Source of the DNA: Branchinecta lynchi
Taxonomy: Eukaryota; Arthropoda; Branchiopoda; Anostraca; Branchinectidae
DNA: 64,000 nt
Reading direction: 5' to 3'
NCBI GenBank assembly: GCA_023053575.1
Contig: JAKZAP010000018.1
Span: forward strand, 13,854,202 to 13,918,201
Shown here: one piece after another, positions 42,560 through 54,029 of the stretch
Layout of the letters: the number at the start of each line of letters is the position of its first letter
How positions within the stretch are numbered: the first letter of the stretch is position 1
Notes under the pieces: model-generated
Database searches by the model: none
The model's input: only the letters and a program-made list of their open reading frames with translations
Told to the model about the DNA's origin: nothing
Program-made: the position numbers and the translations under genes

Positions 42560-42662
42560 CTTTGCCATTACAAGCTTCTTGTAATGTGACTCTTCGAGAA
42601 TAATCACATTTGTCTCTCTCTACTTTTGCTTTGGGCTCTTCACTGAAAGCAGCAGGGCTTAG
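42560..42662 (-). CDS. Pcyt1: Choline-phosphate cytidylyltransferase, exon before the active site
   Basis: 103 nt between the acceptor CATATTTTCAG and the donor GTTTGT. Reads LSPAAFSEEPKAKVERDKCD, YSRRVTLQEACNGK, then one base (G) that joins CA of the next exon to give Ala: [12 protein letters not shown]. This matches the segment just before the catalytic core (vertebrate P-A-P-F-S-D-E ... V-x-x-E-E-A). It is the most upstream coding exon found. The remaining N-terminus (roughly 40 residues with a basic nuclear signal in vertebrates) should be in one or more upstream exons above 42662 that I could not identify. Confidence 0.92.
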
Positions 42663-44217
42663 CTGAAAATATGAAAGGGGTTCCTTCAGGTTAAGATTAC
42701 TTGTCATGATTGGACATTTTAATACTTTGATCAGTTTAAAATATTTTTTCAAATCATTTTCAGCTTGGTTTCTAGGGACAGACACAAAGATCCTAGGAAG
42801 GTATTTTTGAAGTGCACTCTCTAGCATTGGAGGCAGCTTCCAATATCAGTTGAAAATTTTGGAAAAGCAAACTATTAACTGGTCATCGGCTCATGGCTGT
42901 TGTGTTAGAATGCTGAACCTAGAACTACTGCCCATATGGAAATAATTCAAGTCATTGCAGTATGGGACATTTTTCCAATCGTAAACAACTGAAAACAATT
43001 GGAAATGATCGTAAACAATTGTTTTTTACGATTGGAAACAGATTGTTTGTGATTGTAAACAGTTGTTAACGATTGTATTTTTGCGATTGAAACCAATTGT
43101 TGCCGATCGTAAAAAAAAACAAATATGATTCGCAGTCAGCTTGGGCTGAAGGAATATTTATGAACAGTTTTGACCAAAGCCACAACAAAACAAAACACTA
43201 CCAACTTGCACAATCTGGTGATTGATAAAACCTGATCCTAGACAAATTATAGTACGATGATATCCCTCTCCTGCTTACACTTCTTAACAACAGTTAGGAA
43301 GTAAGTAGTCGCATTAAAAAGCATGCAGATTAAGTGGTGTCTAAGTATCTAGCAGTGCCTAAGTAATCTATGGAAAAGCCATTATGATCAGTCACTCTCT
43401 AGCCTCATACAAAAGAAATGATTGTGTCCAGTAGGATTAAATTCTTCTTAGAAAAGGGATTTTTCAGCAGCCTCAGAGAAACAGATCTGTGGCCCATGGT
43501 TACTGAATCAATGAAGAATTTATGATGCACTGCCCAAGGACTGCCCAAGGGCACAAGTGCAGTAAAATTTATTCTGAGACCTACTCTGACCTGCCTTTTT
43601 GAATTCTTTGCCAGGAAGTTCAAAAACAGCAATCTGTTTGCAAAGACACTTTATATGTGGCCTCCTACAGCAACCTACATCAGCCACCTGTGCTGCAGAA
43701 AAAAATACCATTTCTTAATGTCATCCTGTGTTATTCTTTCTTCCCTGTCAGATATGCCACTCTCCCCCCACAGGATTTGTTATGCATAAGGGATTTCTCC
43801 TAAGAAATTTGATAGTTTAGCCTGACAAGAGATGCACAGAATTAGAAGAAAATTTTCTTTTCTTATTTTCTGCATGAAACGAGTTTACTAGATCTGATCT
43901 ACTGAACACAGAACTTCCAAGCCTCTTTAGCCTATAGCAAGAGGAGATTTCTTGCTCTATTCTTTAGTTGCCTAACGGTCTCTCTGACTTCAAACCTTTG
44001 ACTTTTGCACAATGTAGGATAGCTCTTATTTCTGCTGAAAAATCTGGTGTTCCAAACTGTTATACCACCTCCTAAATGCAGGGACGTCCCAAGCCCCCCC
44101 CCCCCCTCCCCTACCACGAAGGCCTGTGGACAAAATTTTTGATAAATTTGGACTGGTGTGGCAAGCCACGCCAGTTAAAATTAGTCAAATTCCACATTTA
44201 AGGGAATCACAGGATTA
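42663..44217 (-). other. Upstream region or first intron of the cytidylyltransferase gene
   Basis: No N-terminal exon is recognised. At 42965-43115 a roughly 20-bp motif with GATCGTAAACAATTG (and its complement CGATTG) repeats about seven times. At 43130-43150 CAGTCAGCTTGGGCTGAAGG is a stray outer end of a hammerhead-bearing unit. ORFs at 43405-43711 are not convincing. Confidence 0.45.
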
Positions 44218-44490
44218 ATGGTCAGGGAACCTACCAGAACTTGCTCAGGGAATCTACCGAAATTTTTCACAAGGAACCTACCGTACCCGAAATTGACTCA
44301 GAGAATATATCAGAACTTGTCTCAGGGAATTTATTGGAGGATGGATCAGAGGATCTACCGGAATTTACCTCATGGAATTTACCAGAATTCAGCTCAGAGA
44401 ATCTAACGGAACTTTGCTGGTTACCGGATGAGTACAGACTCGCAGCTTACCGGGATGACCCCGACACACCACTTACTGTAGGAGAGTGAT
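44218..44490 (+). repeat. Minisatellite with 24-30 bp units, open in two frames
   Basis: Units like CTCAGGGAATCTACC / GGAATTT repeat about seven times to 44410. One frame (44241-44489) encodes acidic repeats, SENISELVSGNL, SEDLPEFTSWNL, PEFSSENL, then a non-repetitive tail LPDEYRLAAYRDDPDTPLTV and a stop. It could be the end of a gene with a repeat region, but I see no splice-linked partner. Confidence 0.5.
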
Positions 44491-44819
44491 TCATGCAGAC
44501 AGACAACACAGCATTCTGGAAAGTTCATCGCATGATTCTGTTTATCTCCTAAATTTCAGTAGCTTTCACAAATTGGGTAACCTACTGAAATTTACATCAT
44601 TTCCAGAATGAAATCTCCATCATTTCAAGGTGACATAATACATGATAAATCCAGAATGGAAACTTACATCATTTTAAAGTGACATTCATCACTAAGATCG
44701 CTAGAGAATATGAACCATAGGTACATAAATTCATCCACAAAACTAACAACATTTCCTGACAAAAATACCTGGGGCTGTTTTATTTTCTGCAGACTTTTTG
44801 GGCGAAATAACATGCAGAA
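44491..44819. other. Unassigned
   Basis: Contains two diverged copies of a CATCATTT(C/T)AA(G/A)GTGACAT segment (44620-44690). Nothing coding. Confidence 0.35.
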
Positions 44820-45440
44820 ACTTTTTTATGTATTATAAATAATATCATGCTGATGGGCAAATTCATCACAAACCGCTATCCAGTTTGTTTAAAGCTGACA
44901 CACTTGTGGCTAGCAGGTGGCTAGTAGAACCAGATCATCTGAGAAACTTAGGTTATTGTAAGAAACTCGTCCAATACAGCAACCAATACAGCTCACCTAC
45001 ATAAAACTATATAAGTACGCAGACAATACACCTCCTTGACATACTCCATTTTGCAATGAAAAAGACTCACTGTAAATATCTCCCCAACGAATCTTGAATT
45101 TCTGGGTTGTGAACCACTGAATCAGAAGATTCACGTAATGACATGGAACACCTCTTGATCAAAACTTCATGATCAACTCTTTCGAAAGCTTTTCAGGAGT
45201 CAATTAAACAGGCAAATACATAGCCTAAGTGTTCAAACTCCAGTAATATTCTGTGAAAAACTTCATGATGAATATGAAATTCAACGAAAAAGTGACGTTT
45301 ATAAGCAAACTGATGCTCCGACGTTTTTAAAAATTCCCTCAAACGAAAAAGTAAACAATACTCTAATACCTCAGAGAGTGTGGGCGTCAGCGCAATCAGT
45401 CGGTAATTATCGTTCGGTATTTAATTATCGTTGGTAATTC
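44820..45440 (-). mobile_element. LINE reverse-transcriptase fragment, decayed
   Basis: Reading the minus strand across frameshifts and stops gives NYRLIALTPTLSEVLEYCLL, ..KAFERVDHEVLIKR, KFKIRWGDIYSESFSLQNGV, CQGGVLSAYLYSF and FSDDLVLLA. These align block by block with the first LINE (KFCVRWG..ISDKFNLFNG, RQGGVLSPLLYA, FADDLVVLA), so it is the same or a sister family. The catalytic FADD has become FSDD. No ORF of useful length remains. Confidence 0.8.
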
Positions 45441-46043
45441 AACGTTCAAAGCCCCTACTTTAAATGAACAGTAACAGTCCAGACTAACAACTAATGGAAA
45501 TCCAAACCTGGTAGGACGAGTCCCCATTGGCAATCGTCTCATGTTTGCGCTTGGAGCCCATATCCAGAAATCTTAGAATTCCTTCAGTTGGTGTACTCGA
45601 AACAATTAATTACACTGCAATGGTTTAACAACAATATTATGACAGAAAAAAACAGAAATTCATTAGAAACAAAATTCGCCAATGGAAACTAAACAAGTGA
45701 CAACTTTGACGGTTCAGATCGGACGATGTCGAAGTCTGAAACGTACTAAACTAAAAGGCCCATGGAAAGGCGGTGGTTTTAAAACATTTGAACGTGGTCG
45801 GTTTTGGAATAAGGTTTCCTGAAGGTAATATAGAGAAACATTCAATGAAAAGGAATGTAAGCAGTGGTGACACGAATATGACCTTCGAAAATGTTCTAAG
45901 ATGCTTGGCTTATTCTTAGAAGATATTTAGTTTTTTGTGTAAGTTAGGTCAAGAACTATAATTACCTGATAATTACCAGGACACAGAGACAAAAAAGGGA
46001 GACGTCAAACCCGGTGGGGGTCGTCCTTTTGTTCCCTAGAATC
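45441..46043. other. Unassigned
   Basis: A+T-rich sequence between a LINE fragment and the foldback element; no feature supported. Confidence 0.35.
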
Positions 46044-46742
46044 CAGTCTAGTACACTAGCCCCATTTCAGGCACAGTGCTCAAACGTCTAGCACCATGTC
46101 TGGGTGCAAGACGTTTAAGCACTGTACCTTGGATTTCATGTATGGTGCATGGATTTCAGTATACAGTGCATACAGAAAAACACTGTTTCTGTCATCACAA
46201 CTGAGCACCAGCTCGGACAGGGCTGAAATTACTAATATGAGTTAGCGAAATCAAAGACAATCCTTTATATATTTTTCACAACAAAAACAAAAGGGCTCTA
46301 ATGATGATGGAGATGAAAAACCTAACAGCACCCTATCTATTTTCCATGTATTTTCCCTATCTATTCCCCAAGAGCCAATATTCTGGTTGGCTGCTAGGTA
46401 GAAAAAGCTGAGGCACAGGACACTTTGCATGCAAAACCCTTGACTATGTAGAAAATGAAATGAGGTTTTTCACATCTGTCATCAGCTGAGCCCTTTTGTT
46501 TTTGTTGTGAAAAATATATAAAGGATTGTCTTTGGTTTCTCTAATTCATGGTAGTAATTTCAGCCCTGTCCGAGCTGGTGCTCAGTTGTTATGACCGAAA
46601 CTGTGTTTTTGATGTATGCACTGTATACTGAAATCCATGCACCATACATGAAATCCAAGGTATAGTGCTTGAAGGTCTAGCACCCAGGCATGGTGCTGAC
46701 GTTTGAGCACCGTGCCTGAAAAGGGGCTAGTGTACTAGACTG
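46044..46742. mobile_element. hAT-like foldback MITE with 255-bp arms
   Basis: Arms 46044-46298 and 46488-46742 are complementary over their full length with few differences. The termini are CAGTCTAGTACACTAGCCCC and its complement. Flanks CTAGAATC (46036-46043) and CTAGAAAC (46743-46750) form an 8-bp target duplication with one difference; T at position 2 and A at position 7 (right copy) match the hAT target preference. No transposase. Arms this similar suggest a fairly recent insertion. Confidence 0.92.
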
Positions 46743-46750
46743 CTAGAAAC

Positions 46751-47298
46751 CATTTGAAAAGGGTGTTGTACCTAGCTAAATTGCCAGAACCCCATAGGAA
46801 AATACTCAAGAACCAATCGAAATTGGATGGTCTACCTCAGAAAATCCAGTTTTTGTTTCCGAAAAGGACCCAAAAAGGTGTATTATCACTGAAAAATCCC
46901 CAATCATTCCTAAATTTTTTTTAAATGACCCAGAAAAGACGAAAAATCAATGTTTTTTATTTAAAAAATGAACCAACGCATGATTAAAAGTCAAGTTTTT
47001 CCAGTGAGTGAAGCATGACACTGGTGACATTGTATATACCCAGAACCATATCGCTTTCGTGGGAGGGCCAAAGACAGCATTGGCTGTCGTTGATATGGTT
47101 TTGATTTGGATATCAAGAGTTCCGATAGAGCAGAGAATGACCTCAGGTGTGTGAATTTACAGACCGCTTTAGACCTCTTGTCTGTTACATCGACCGATGG
47201 TTGTAGCGGGGTGCTATCCCGACCGATTACCGCTATTTTGTCCTACCGGATTTGATTTTGAAGCCAACTTTGGCTGCTTCAGACTCGAGGATGGCCAA
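46751..47298. other. Unassigned
   Basis: No gene or repeat recognised. Confidence 0.35.
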
Positions 47299-47498
47299 CA
47301 GGGGCGTCACTATAGGGGGGGGGACTCCTGGGGGGGGATTCCCCCCCCCGAAGGTCCTGAGAAAGAACTTTTGTCAGCGCGAAGCACCGGCAAACACAGA
47401 AGAAATAAAAATTTTTATGCTTTTGTCAGGGGTCGGTCAACTCGTCAACCGCACCCCGCCCCCCCCCCCCCCCCCAGTCATGAGTTGTGATGCCCCTG
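47299..47498. mobile_element. Short element with CAGGGGCGTCAC termini
   Basis: Left end CAGGGGCGTCACTATAGGGG, right end TTGTGATGCCCCTG; G-runs near the left and a run of about 19 C near the right. Related sequences, all with G- or C-runs and GAAGGTCCTGAGAA, lie at about 55780-56007, 57313-57644 and 60955-61020. The terminus style resembles hAT-type MITEs. Confidence 0.7.
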
Positions 47499-47829
47499 GC
47501 GGATATATTCGAACATGGACTACGCTGGAGGCTCGCTGCAACAGTAGCATGGCAAATAATTTGTTGGGGACTGAGGCAATGTTATTTGTTGAGGTTATAA
47601 ACCGGGAGAATAGTCTATGCCTTAATTCCATCAAAGCTCTGCTGAACCACGCAAATTAAGCTCCTGAGGGAGCTTAGGTGTGAATTAGTAGGTAGAAGGT
47701 ATGGTGGTATAGGCATTCTAGGAGTTGACAACTCTGTTGGTGTAGAAGTTTTTTCTGGCCCTGGTGCTAACAGACTGTTTGACCAGCTTCTTTGAGTGTC
47801 CTTGGGTGCACTGCGGGGGCCTAGGTGGC
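47499..47829. other. Unassigned; possibly LINE-related
   Basis: Lies between a MITE and the LINE fragment. A few Leu/Ala-rich frames but no motif that I can defend. Confidence 0.3.
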
Positions 47830-48470
47830 TTGGTAGGATCTTAGCAGATGTTGAACTTAGTACAGGTACGGCAGCTTTCAGCAGCTCTGCTCCTGTATTT
47901 CATGATCTTGTCCTCGGTAGAAGGTTCATCGTGGCTGATTGAAGTGGCGGTGGCAAGGGGTAACAGCAGAATCGCAATATCGACGTCGAAGTCAGCATCC
48001 GAGAGCACTCTGCCAGTAAGTGTTTTCGCGAGCGGTTGATGAGGACGTAATTACGTGGTTAATCACACAGTTGAACAACTCAGGAGGTGCTGCGCATCGT
48101 TGTCTAACGCTATTATACTGCAGTTCATCTTGGAGGGATGTAATTTTCTTCTGTTGACCATGAGTGAGTTCTCCGAGTCGCTATACACTTCCTAGAAGTG
48201 GCTCATTAGCTTTGCTGGCCTGGAAGGCATGCAGTTTTTGGGATCAGCCACAAAGAATGGTGATCGACTGAGTTAAATGCAGATTCGAAATTAACGCTAT
48301 AATAGCATTCTGGATGAACTCGTGGGCCTTTTTCGCCAACTGTCTGAGAATGGTGAAGATATGTTCAATGGTGATCTTGTCGGAATGGGACGTCTTCGAG
48401 CATGGAGGATCATTTGTTGAACAAACATTTGAACACGCCCCATGCAACAAATGTTTGTTGCATGGGGGAC
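47830..48470 (-). mobile_element. LINE reverse-transcriptase fragment, decayed
   Basis: On the minus strand KITIEHIFTILRQLAKKAHE, FIQNA, then SAFNSVDHHSLW-like codons across a frameshift, MVNRRKLHPSKMNCSI, LLSCSTV and VLSDADFDVDIAIL follow the RT block order (…IF.LRQL.EK..E, AF.SVDH..LW, D(A)D(F)..DIA.L). Several stops and shifts. RTE/jockey-like by pattern; a different family from the first LINE. Confidence 0.7.
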
Positions 48471-48570
48471 TGATACAGCTTGCAGTGGCTTTTGTTTCGC
48501 GGTAGTTCTTGCGCAGTGCCTCTTGTACCCCTTATGATTGTAAGCCGGGAGGACCAGTCACTGCCTTATT

Positions 48571-49920
48571 TATGTGTCATATAGCGATCGCAATTTCCGT
48601 CCGTCGGTCGGTCCAGGTTTTGCTAGTTCGGGCACTTCCACACAAGCTAGGACGATGAAACTTCGCAGGCATATCAGGGACCCCAAATGATTAAGCTGCA
48701 ACTAGTCACTTCCCCGTTCCGCGCATCTGGGGGGAGTTGAGGGAGGGGGGTCTGGAAAATGAGGTATTTTTTACTTACGACCGGATGATCAGATCTTAAT
48801 GAAACTTAATATATAGAAAGACCTCGTGTCTCGGACGTCCCATTTTAAATCCGGACCGGACCCGGTAACATTGGGGGGAGTTGGAGGGGGGGGGAACAGG
48901 AAATCTTGGGAAAGGCTTGGAGTGGAGAGATTGGGATGAAACTTGGTGGAAAGAACAAGCACAATTCCTAAATACCTGATTAACATAACTGGACCGGATC
49001 CGCTCACTGTGGGGGACTTTGGGGGGGGGGGGGGGGGCAAATTTCTAGTGATCCCGCGAATTTTGTACTTCCCGATGTGTTAGGAGGATGAAACTTGGCA
49101 GGCGTGTCAGGGACACGCACAGATTGACTTAAGAATAGTCGTTTCCCCGATTCGACCATCTCGGGGGGTGTGGAGGGAGGGGGAATCCTGAAAAGTTAGG
49201 TACTTTTAACTTTCGAACGGGTGATCGGACCTTCATGAAACTTGATATATAGAAATACATTTTTTCTCAGACGCCCCATTTTAAATCTGGACCGGATCCG
49301 GTGACATTGGGGTGAGTTGGAGGTAAGAACCGGAAATCTTGGGAAACGCTTAGGGTGGAGGGTTCGGGATGAAACTTGGTGGGAAGAACAAGCACAAGTC
49401 TTAGATACTTGGATGACATAAACGGACCGGATGCGGTCTCTGTGGGGATTTCGCCCCCCCCCCCCCCCCCCGAATTTCTAGTGATCTCGCGAGTTCGGTA
49501 CTTCCTGATGTGCTAGGACGATGAAACTTGGCAGGCTTGTCAGGGTCCCGAACAGATTGACTTGATAACGTACTTTCCGCGATCCTACATTCATGGGGGA
49601 GGGGAAGAATGGGGAATCCGGAATCTAGTGGCGAGCTCAGCTATTGAATGGGTCATCGGATTTAAAGGAAACTTGATATTTAGAACATCTCGTGCCTCAG
49701 ACGTCCCATTTTAAATCCCGACCGGATCCGGATACATTGGGTGCAGTTGGAGGGGGCAACCCGAAATCTTTGGAAACGCTTAGATTGGAAGGATCGGGAT
49801 GAAACTTGGGCGAAAATCAATGGGCCGTGCGCGGACTTGCCCTACATATCCTATTTCTAGGTTTAACTCGTACCTTTTAACGACTCGTAACAAGTGCCAT
49901 ATGAGCTCGTAGCTCTTGTT
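48571..49920 (-). repeat. Family A modular repeat, full-length copy
   Basis: TATAGCGATCGCAATTTCCG followed by CGTCGGTCGGTCC at the low end; GTGCCATATGAGCTCGTAGC / TCTTGTT at 49894-49920. Modules with GATGAAACTTGG and G-runs at 49021-49037, and a C-run at 49455-49470. Confidence 0.87.
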
Positions 49921-50590
49921 CTAGCATGGCTGAGACCGACAGCCTTCGGTAGCTCTGCTCGTGTTCTTCTTGAACTCGTCCTTGGTGAAAGGTTCTTGAT
50001 TGCACGGTGAACTGTTGGTGGCGTCAGCCTCCAAGAACAGTTGAAGATCAGCTAGGTCCGACGACAGACAATTCAAAAGGGAGCCAAGTTGATCCTCTCA
50101 TCCGACGAAGCAGGCTGGCTGCTCGGTGATCCGGCGGAGGTTTTAAAGAGCCAACTGCTCTGTTATCTTGGCCGAACAGCTCAAGAAAGTCTTGAGGATC
50201 AAATATCTCCTCAAAAGGAATTATTTACTCTTTCTAAATTCGATGACAGTTTCATAGTCTGCTATTTTTTTCAAATTTATTATATTCTCCAAATATTCTT
50301 TTACAACGAATAGCATAGGACGTCAACGAAAATAATAACCCTTTTAGATTTATCACTGACTTATGGCGGTTACATTTGGCCAAGTTGTCCACGTGCAAAT
50401 TATATAATGCGTGCAGGGAAGGCAAAAAGCTTTGCTGATCCAAGACCTTTGTGGCACAGAACAGTGTGACAAACTATTTCTAAATAGCCAAGGTGGATTA
50501 TAGTTATGGATGGTTGGCAATTCGGCAGCTCGTTGTGGTGCTTGTACGACTTGTCTGACCTTGGTGAAACTGGATAGTTCACATATATGA
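49921..50590. other. Unassigned, possible decayed LINE
   Basis: The segment at 49925-50090 weakly repeats that at 47870-47990 (AGCTCTGCTC, GTCCTTGGTGAAAGGTTC). It may belong to the same LINE, but I see no catalytic motif. Confidence 0.35.
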
Positions 50591-51690
50591 TATGTCCCGG
50601 ATGTTGTCGCGGAGTCGGACAACATGTCGCGGAGCGTTGTCGAGGAGTTGGAGGGGGTGCCGGAAATCCAGTGGCACGCGAAAACGAAGTATTTGCAGAT
50701 AGGCCAGGACGCTGAAACTTGTCATTAGGGGCCTTACCAGATTGAATTGTCACTTGACGGATTTGAGTATCTAGGGGGGGGGGGGGGGTGTAGTAGCAAT
50801 CTGAATTCTTATGACACGCGTAACTTTTGAACGAGTTATCCCATTTAGTTGAATCTTGATAAAGGACGAGAGCACATGTCCCAGATGTTTTAGACTTTGT
50901 TTCAGTTTTGGACTTGATCCAGAAACTTTTGGGGAAGTTAGAGGGAGGGGAGGGGTCACCGGAAATCTTATGGCACGCTTGGAGTCGATGAACCGGAAAG
51001 GGACTTGGGTGAAGGACAATCATAAGCCCTAAATATAACATTATAGAACGGGGCCGGATCTGGATAATGCTGGGAGAGCTGTAGGGAATGTTTCTTGCGA
51101 GTTAGGGTACTTCCAGATGGGCCAGGGCGATGTAGCTTCTCAGGATTATTAGGATCCTCGCAAAACTGGTTGTAATTTACCTGATCTGACCAACTATAAG
51201 GGGAGTTGCAGGAGGAAGAGCCCGGAATCATATGACAAGCTTAAGTTGCCATAAGAACGGGTTGTCCAATCTCGATGGAACTTAACGATTGGCAAACGGA
51301 CAGTTCTCAGATATTGCGTTTCATTTCGGGACTGGATCCGGCAACTGTGGAATCGAACAGAGGGATCAGGATAGGACTTGGCATCAAGGTCAAACAGAAG
51401 CTCTATGGTTGTACCGTTGTTGCAGATCCGAACCGGAGCCGGGAATTGTGGGGGGAGACAAAGGGGGATATCGCGGAAATCTTGTAAGTTGAATAATATT
51501 CTCGAACCTGATTCGGAAGAAGCTTGGAAGTTGGAGAGAAACAGTCTCTAGATTCCCTGTCTATAATTCCTTACTGGACCCGGCCAGTATGGGGGGGGGG
51601 GGAATCTTTTGACAGGCATTATTCTCAAACGAGCTGTCCAGTTCGGGTGGAACTTGATAGCTGCGGCGAGGTCAAATGACCTTGATGTTC
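50590..51690 (-). repeat. Family A-like repeat, diverged
   Basis: Modules with GATG(T/A)A(G/A)CTT, GAACG(A/G)GTTATCC and G-runs (50773-50788, 51591-51602) keep the family A plan, but the termini are absent. ORFs here are read-throughs of these modules. Confidence 0.65.
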
Positions 51691-52253
51691 AATTGGTCCA
51701 GTTACAGGTCAGGACCAGAGTCGGAAACTATGCAGCGTTACGCTACGGATACACGATTTTGTTATCCCGGCAAGATTTTCTTCCCCTTCGTGAAATGATG
51801 GAAAATTTTATTTGTTTTTAACTTGTCAACAGGGCGAAATAGTGATAGCGAAGTTTGTAAAGTAAACAAAATAAAAAAAAGGCTTTGTAAAGTATAAACA
51901 GATGCAAAGTTTTGTACATAAACACAATACAATAAGGAGTTATTTAGGTTTATATCCTATAGAAGACGAACATGGACTGTCACTAATAGATTAATGACTT
52001 TGTCTCACTCAACAGCCAAGTTGTACATCTCTTGGCACTTGGAGCACTGCTTCAGGGAATAGACAAGTCAAACTGATCTGAACAACATCAGCCCATGTTA
52101 ACTGCATTTGCAAATGTACCATTTCGTTAGTTTAGTTTTTGTTTTTCAGAAGAGTTTTAAGATGCTTAAAAGCCATGTTTCCAGCAATATATTTAAAAGT
52201 GTACCGTATTGTCTTCCAGGTATTGAACCACTCTTGTCCTTGAATCGTAAATA
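51691..52253 (+). other. 5' flank or 5' untranslated region of the tail-anchored protein gene
   Basis: A CTTCCAG acceptor-like site lies at 52213-52219, 35 bp before the ATG, so an upstream non-coding exon is possible. Nothing else recognised. Confidence 0.4.
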
Positions 52254-52823
52254 ATGCTACCGGGAAGTAAGCCGAACAGTCGGCGGCTTTTCGACTACCA
52301 TGCAAGCCCACGCCGTCCCCTTCGAGGGATTGCTGAAGAAAAGCATGCTGAATCCAGCTTAACATTTTCCCATCCACCAGCAGCTTCCTCTCCGTTAGAG
52401 AGGTCCCTTGCCGACGCTTACAAAGATGAGATTGACATTGGCCTGGGGTTACCAGTCCAAGATGGCCTACCAGCCGATGGCACACCGGGCGCAGACAAGA
52501 AAGCGAGAGGGCGGACCGGATCGGTTTATGAAAGCGGAAATGTTGAGCTGGAGCATTTAGACATTCCAAGAGCTAGGAGCAATGTAGAAACCCAAGGCAG
52601 TCCTCGGATTCGTGATAAAGAACAAGAACTGAGAAGTAGAAAATCGCCAAAGAAGGATACTTTCCAGTCACCCATCCAGATAAATGGTGATAGCGAGAGT
52701 GCTGAAGACCAACAGACTGCCGTGAACCCCCAAGAACTGTTACTTGATTTTATTAAGCTAACGTTTTCAATTATTGCTTGCACGGTGATTGGAGTTCTAG
52801 TGTATAATCAGTATTGGGGGTAG
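52254..52823 (+). CDS. Intact 189-residue tail-anchored membrane protein, unknown family
   Basis: The ATG has an in-frame TAA two codons upstream and A at -3, so the start is secure; the stop is TAG at 52821-52823. The first 160 residues are hydrophilic, rich in Ser, Pro, Arg and Glu (SPRRPLRG, PPAASSPLERS, QGSPRIRDKEQELRSRKSPK) and look disordered. Residues 161-185 (ELLLDFIKLTFSIIACTVIG then VLVYN) form one membrane helix, followed by QYWG only. This is the layout of a tail-anchored protein with its bulk in the cytosol or nucleoplasm. No intron within the coding region. I do not recognise the family and assign no function. Confidence 0.75.
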   Translation: MLPGSKPNSRRLFDYHASPRRPLRGIAEEKHAESSLTFSHPPAASSPLERSLADAYKDEIDIGLGLPVQDGLPADGTPGADKKARGRTGSVYESGNVELEHLDIPRARSNVETQGSPRIRDKEQELRSRKSPKKDTFQSPIQINGDSESAEDQQTAVNPQELLLDFIKLTFSIIACTVIGVLVYNQYWG

Positions 52824-54029
52824 CCAGTGTTTGGTCGTGGTCGAGGGTATTAAAAGGCTTACCGGAGTGGAAGAGTCGCAGAAAGTCTGAAAACTAAGTT
52901 CTTGCACTATAAAGTCGAAGTAACAGACGGATCTGCAGTAGCCTAGTCCCAGAAAGTGGCAGAAGTTATCAGGAGGATGTCGTCTAGCTTATAGGAAGCA
53001 ATTTAAAAGTTGCAATTACTGTAAAAGGGAAGAAGTGAGTGTTTTTTCCTCTGGTCTTCACGACTCCTGCGTTTGCGTCCCTACGCTGATGCTTGGAAGA
53101 ATTTTCAAATTCTTAGTTTTGATATGGTGCATAGTCCCGACTTCGAAAAAATGCACCTCACTCAATGCGGTCTCTGTGTACCAGGGGTTAGGCGCTTCGG
53201 CACTCAGGAACGCGTCCAGATCATCGTGAGTGCTCATAAATGTTTCTCTTTTATTTTTTATTAAAGCCATCTGAATTCACTCAGTCATTACTAGTGTCAC
53301 TTAATAGCAATGATATTCATTGAAATATTAGGACGATCCTCTCAAAGATCTCCGTCTTCGCGCTCAGTATCTTTGGATCCTCTGGCCCAAATTACAATTC
53401 TGCGACCCAAGGTTCGTAGCTAGCGTCAGTGCCCATTTGCGATACATAGTATTCGGTTAATTTACAAAAAATTCTCTTTGAATCTTAAAGATAGTGACAG
53501 GGTATACGGGATAGGGATCCTTATGATATAATAAGTCTGCTCCGCCTCTGGGATTACAATAAGGTATTTGAATGGATTAAGATGTTTTGAGTAAGTATTG
53601 ATATCCCGGTACCTTACTGACAATTCGGGATCCCTAACACATTGTTTGTCCAGCTATCTTTCATGCATAGATAAGCGCAGTCAGACCGGAGGCGGAGTCA
53701 GAAACCAACAGTGATTTCAGAACCTTTCCTGACCGTACTTCAGGAACAAAGCCTAAATATTTCAGTACGTGTCGCTCTCTTTATTCACGTCGAAGTTACA
53801 GTGCAACGCCTGGTTTTTGTACTGCACGCCAGGTAGTAAGTTCCTATATTTCTCTCTAACTTGCCATCTTTCGTAATATCCATCTCCCCCAGGCAGTCCT
53901 CCGTCCAGCTGCTTGGGCCTGCTAGCCAATTACCCAGTTTTAGCTCAGATCAGCTCATACGGTTGCTTCAAAGTTCAGACGAGGTTGCAGGCCGGCCCAA
54001 GGCAGTCTCTCACAAATCTTTGAGTTGAG
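52824..54029 (+). other. 3' flank of the tail-anchored protein gene
   Basis: The nearest polyadenylation-like signal is ATTAAA at about 53262, 0.44 kb after the stop. A minus-strand ORF (53058-53270, with STHDDLDAFLSAEAPNPW) overlaps this region and is not supported by any domain. The rest to 54029 is unassigned. Confidence 0.4.

Noticed and set aside
47197..47659. Gly/Pro-rich ORFs
   Set aside because: They cross a MITE with long G- and C-runs.
52132..52569. 145-residue minus-strand ORF opposite the tail-anchored protein
   Set aside because: Shadow of the plus-strand coding region.
53058..53270. Minus-strand ORF with STHDDLDAFLSAEAPNPW
   Set aside because: Overlaps the 3' region of the plus-strand gene, has no family match, and opposite-strand ORFs of this length are common here.
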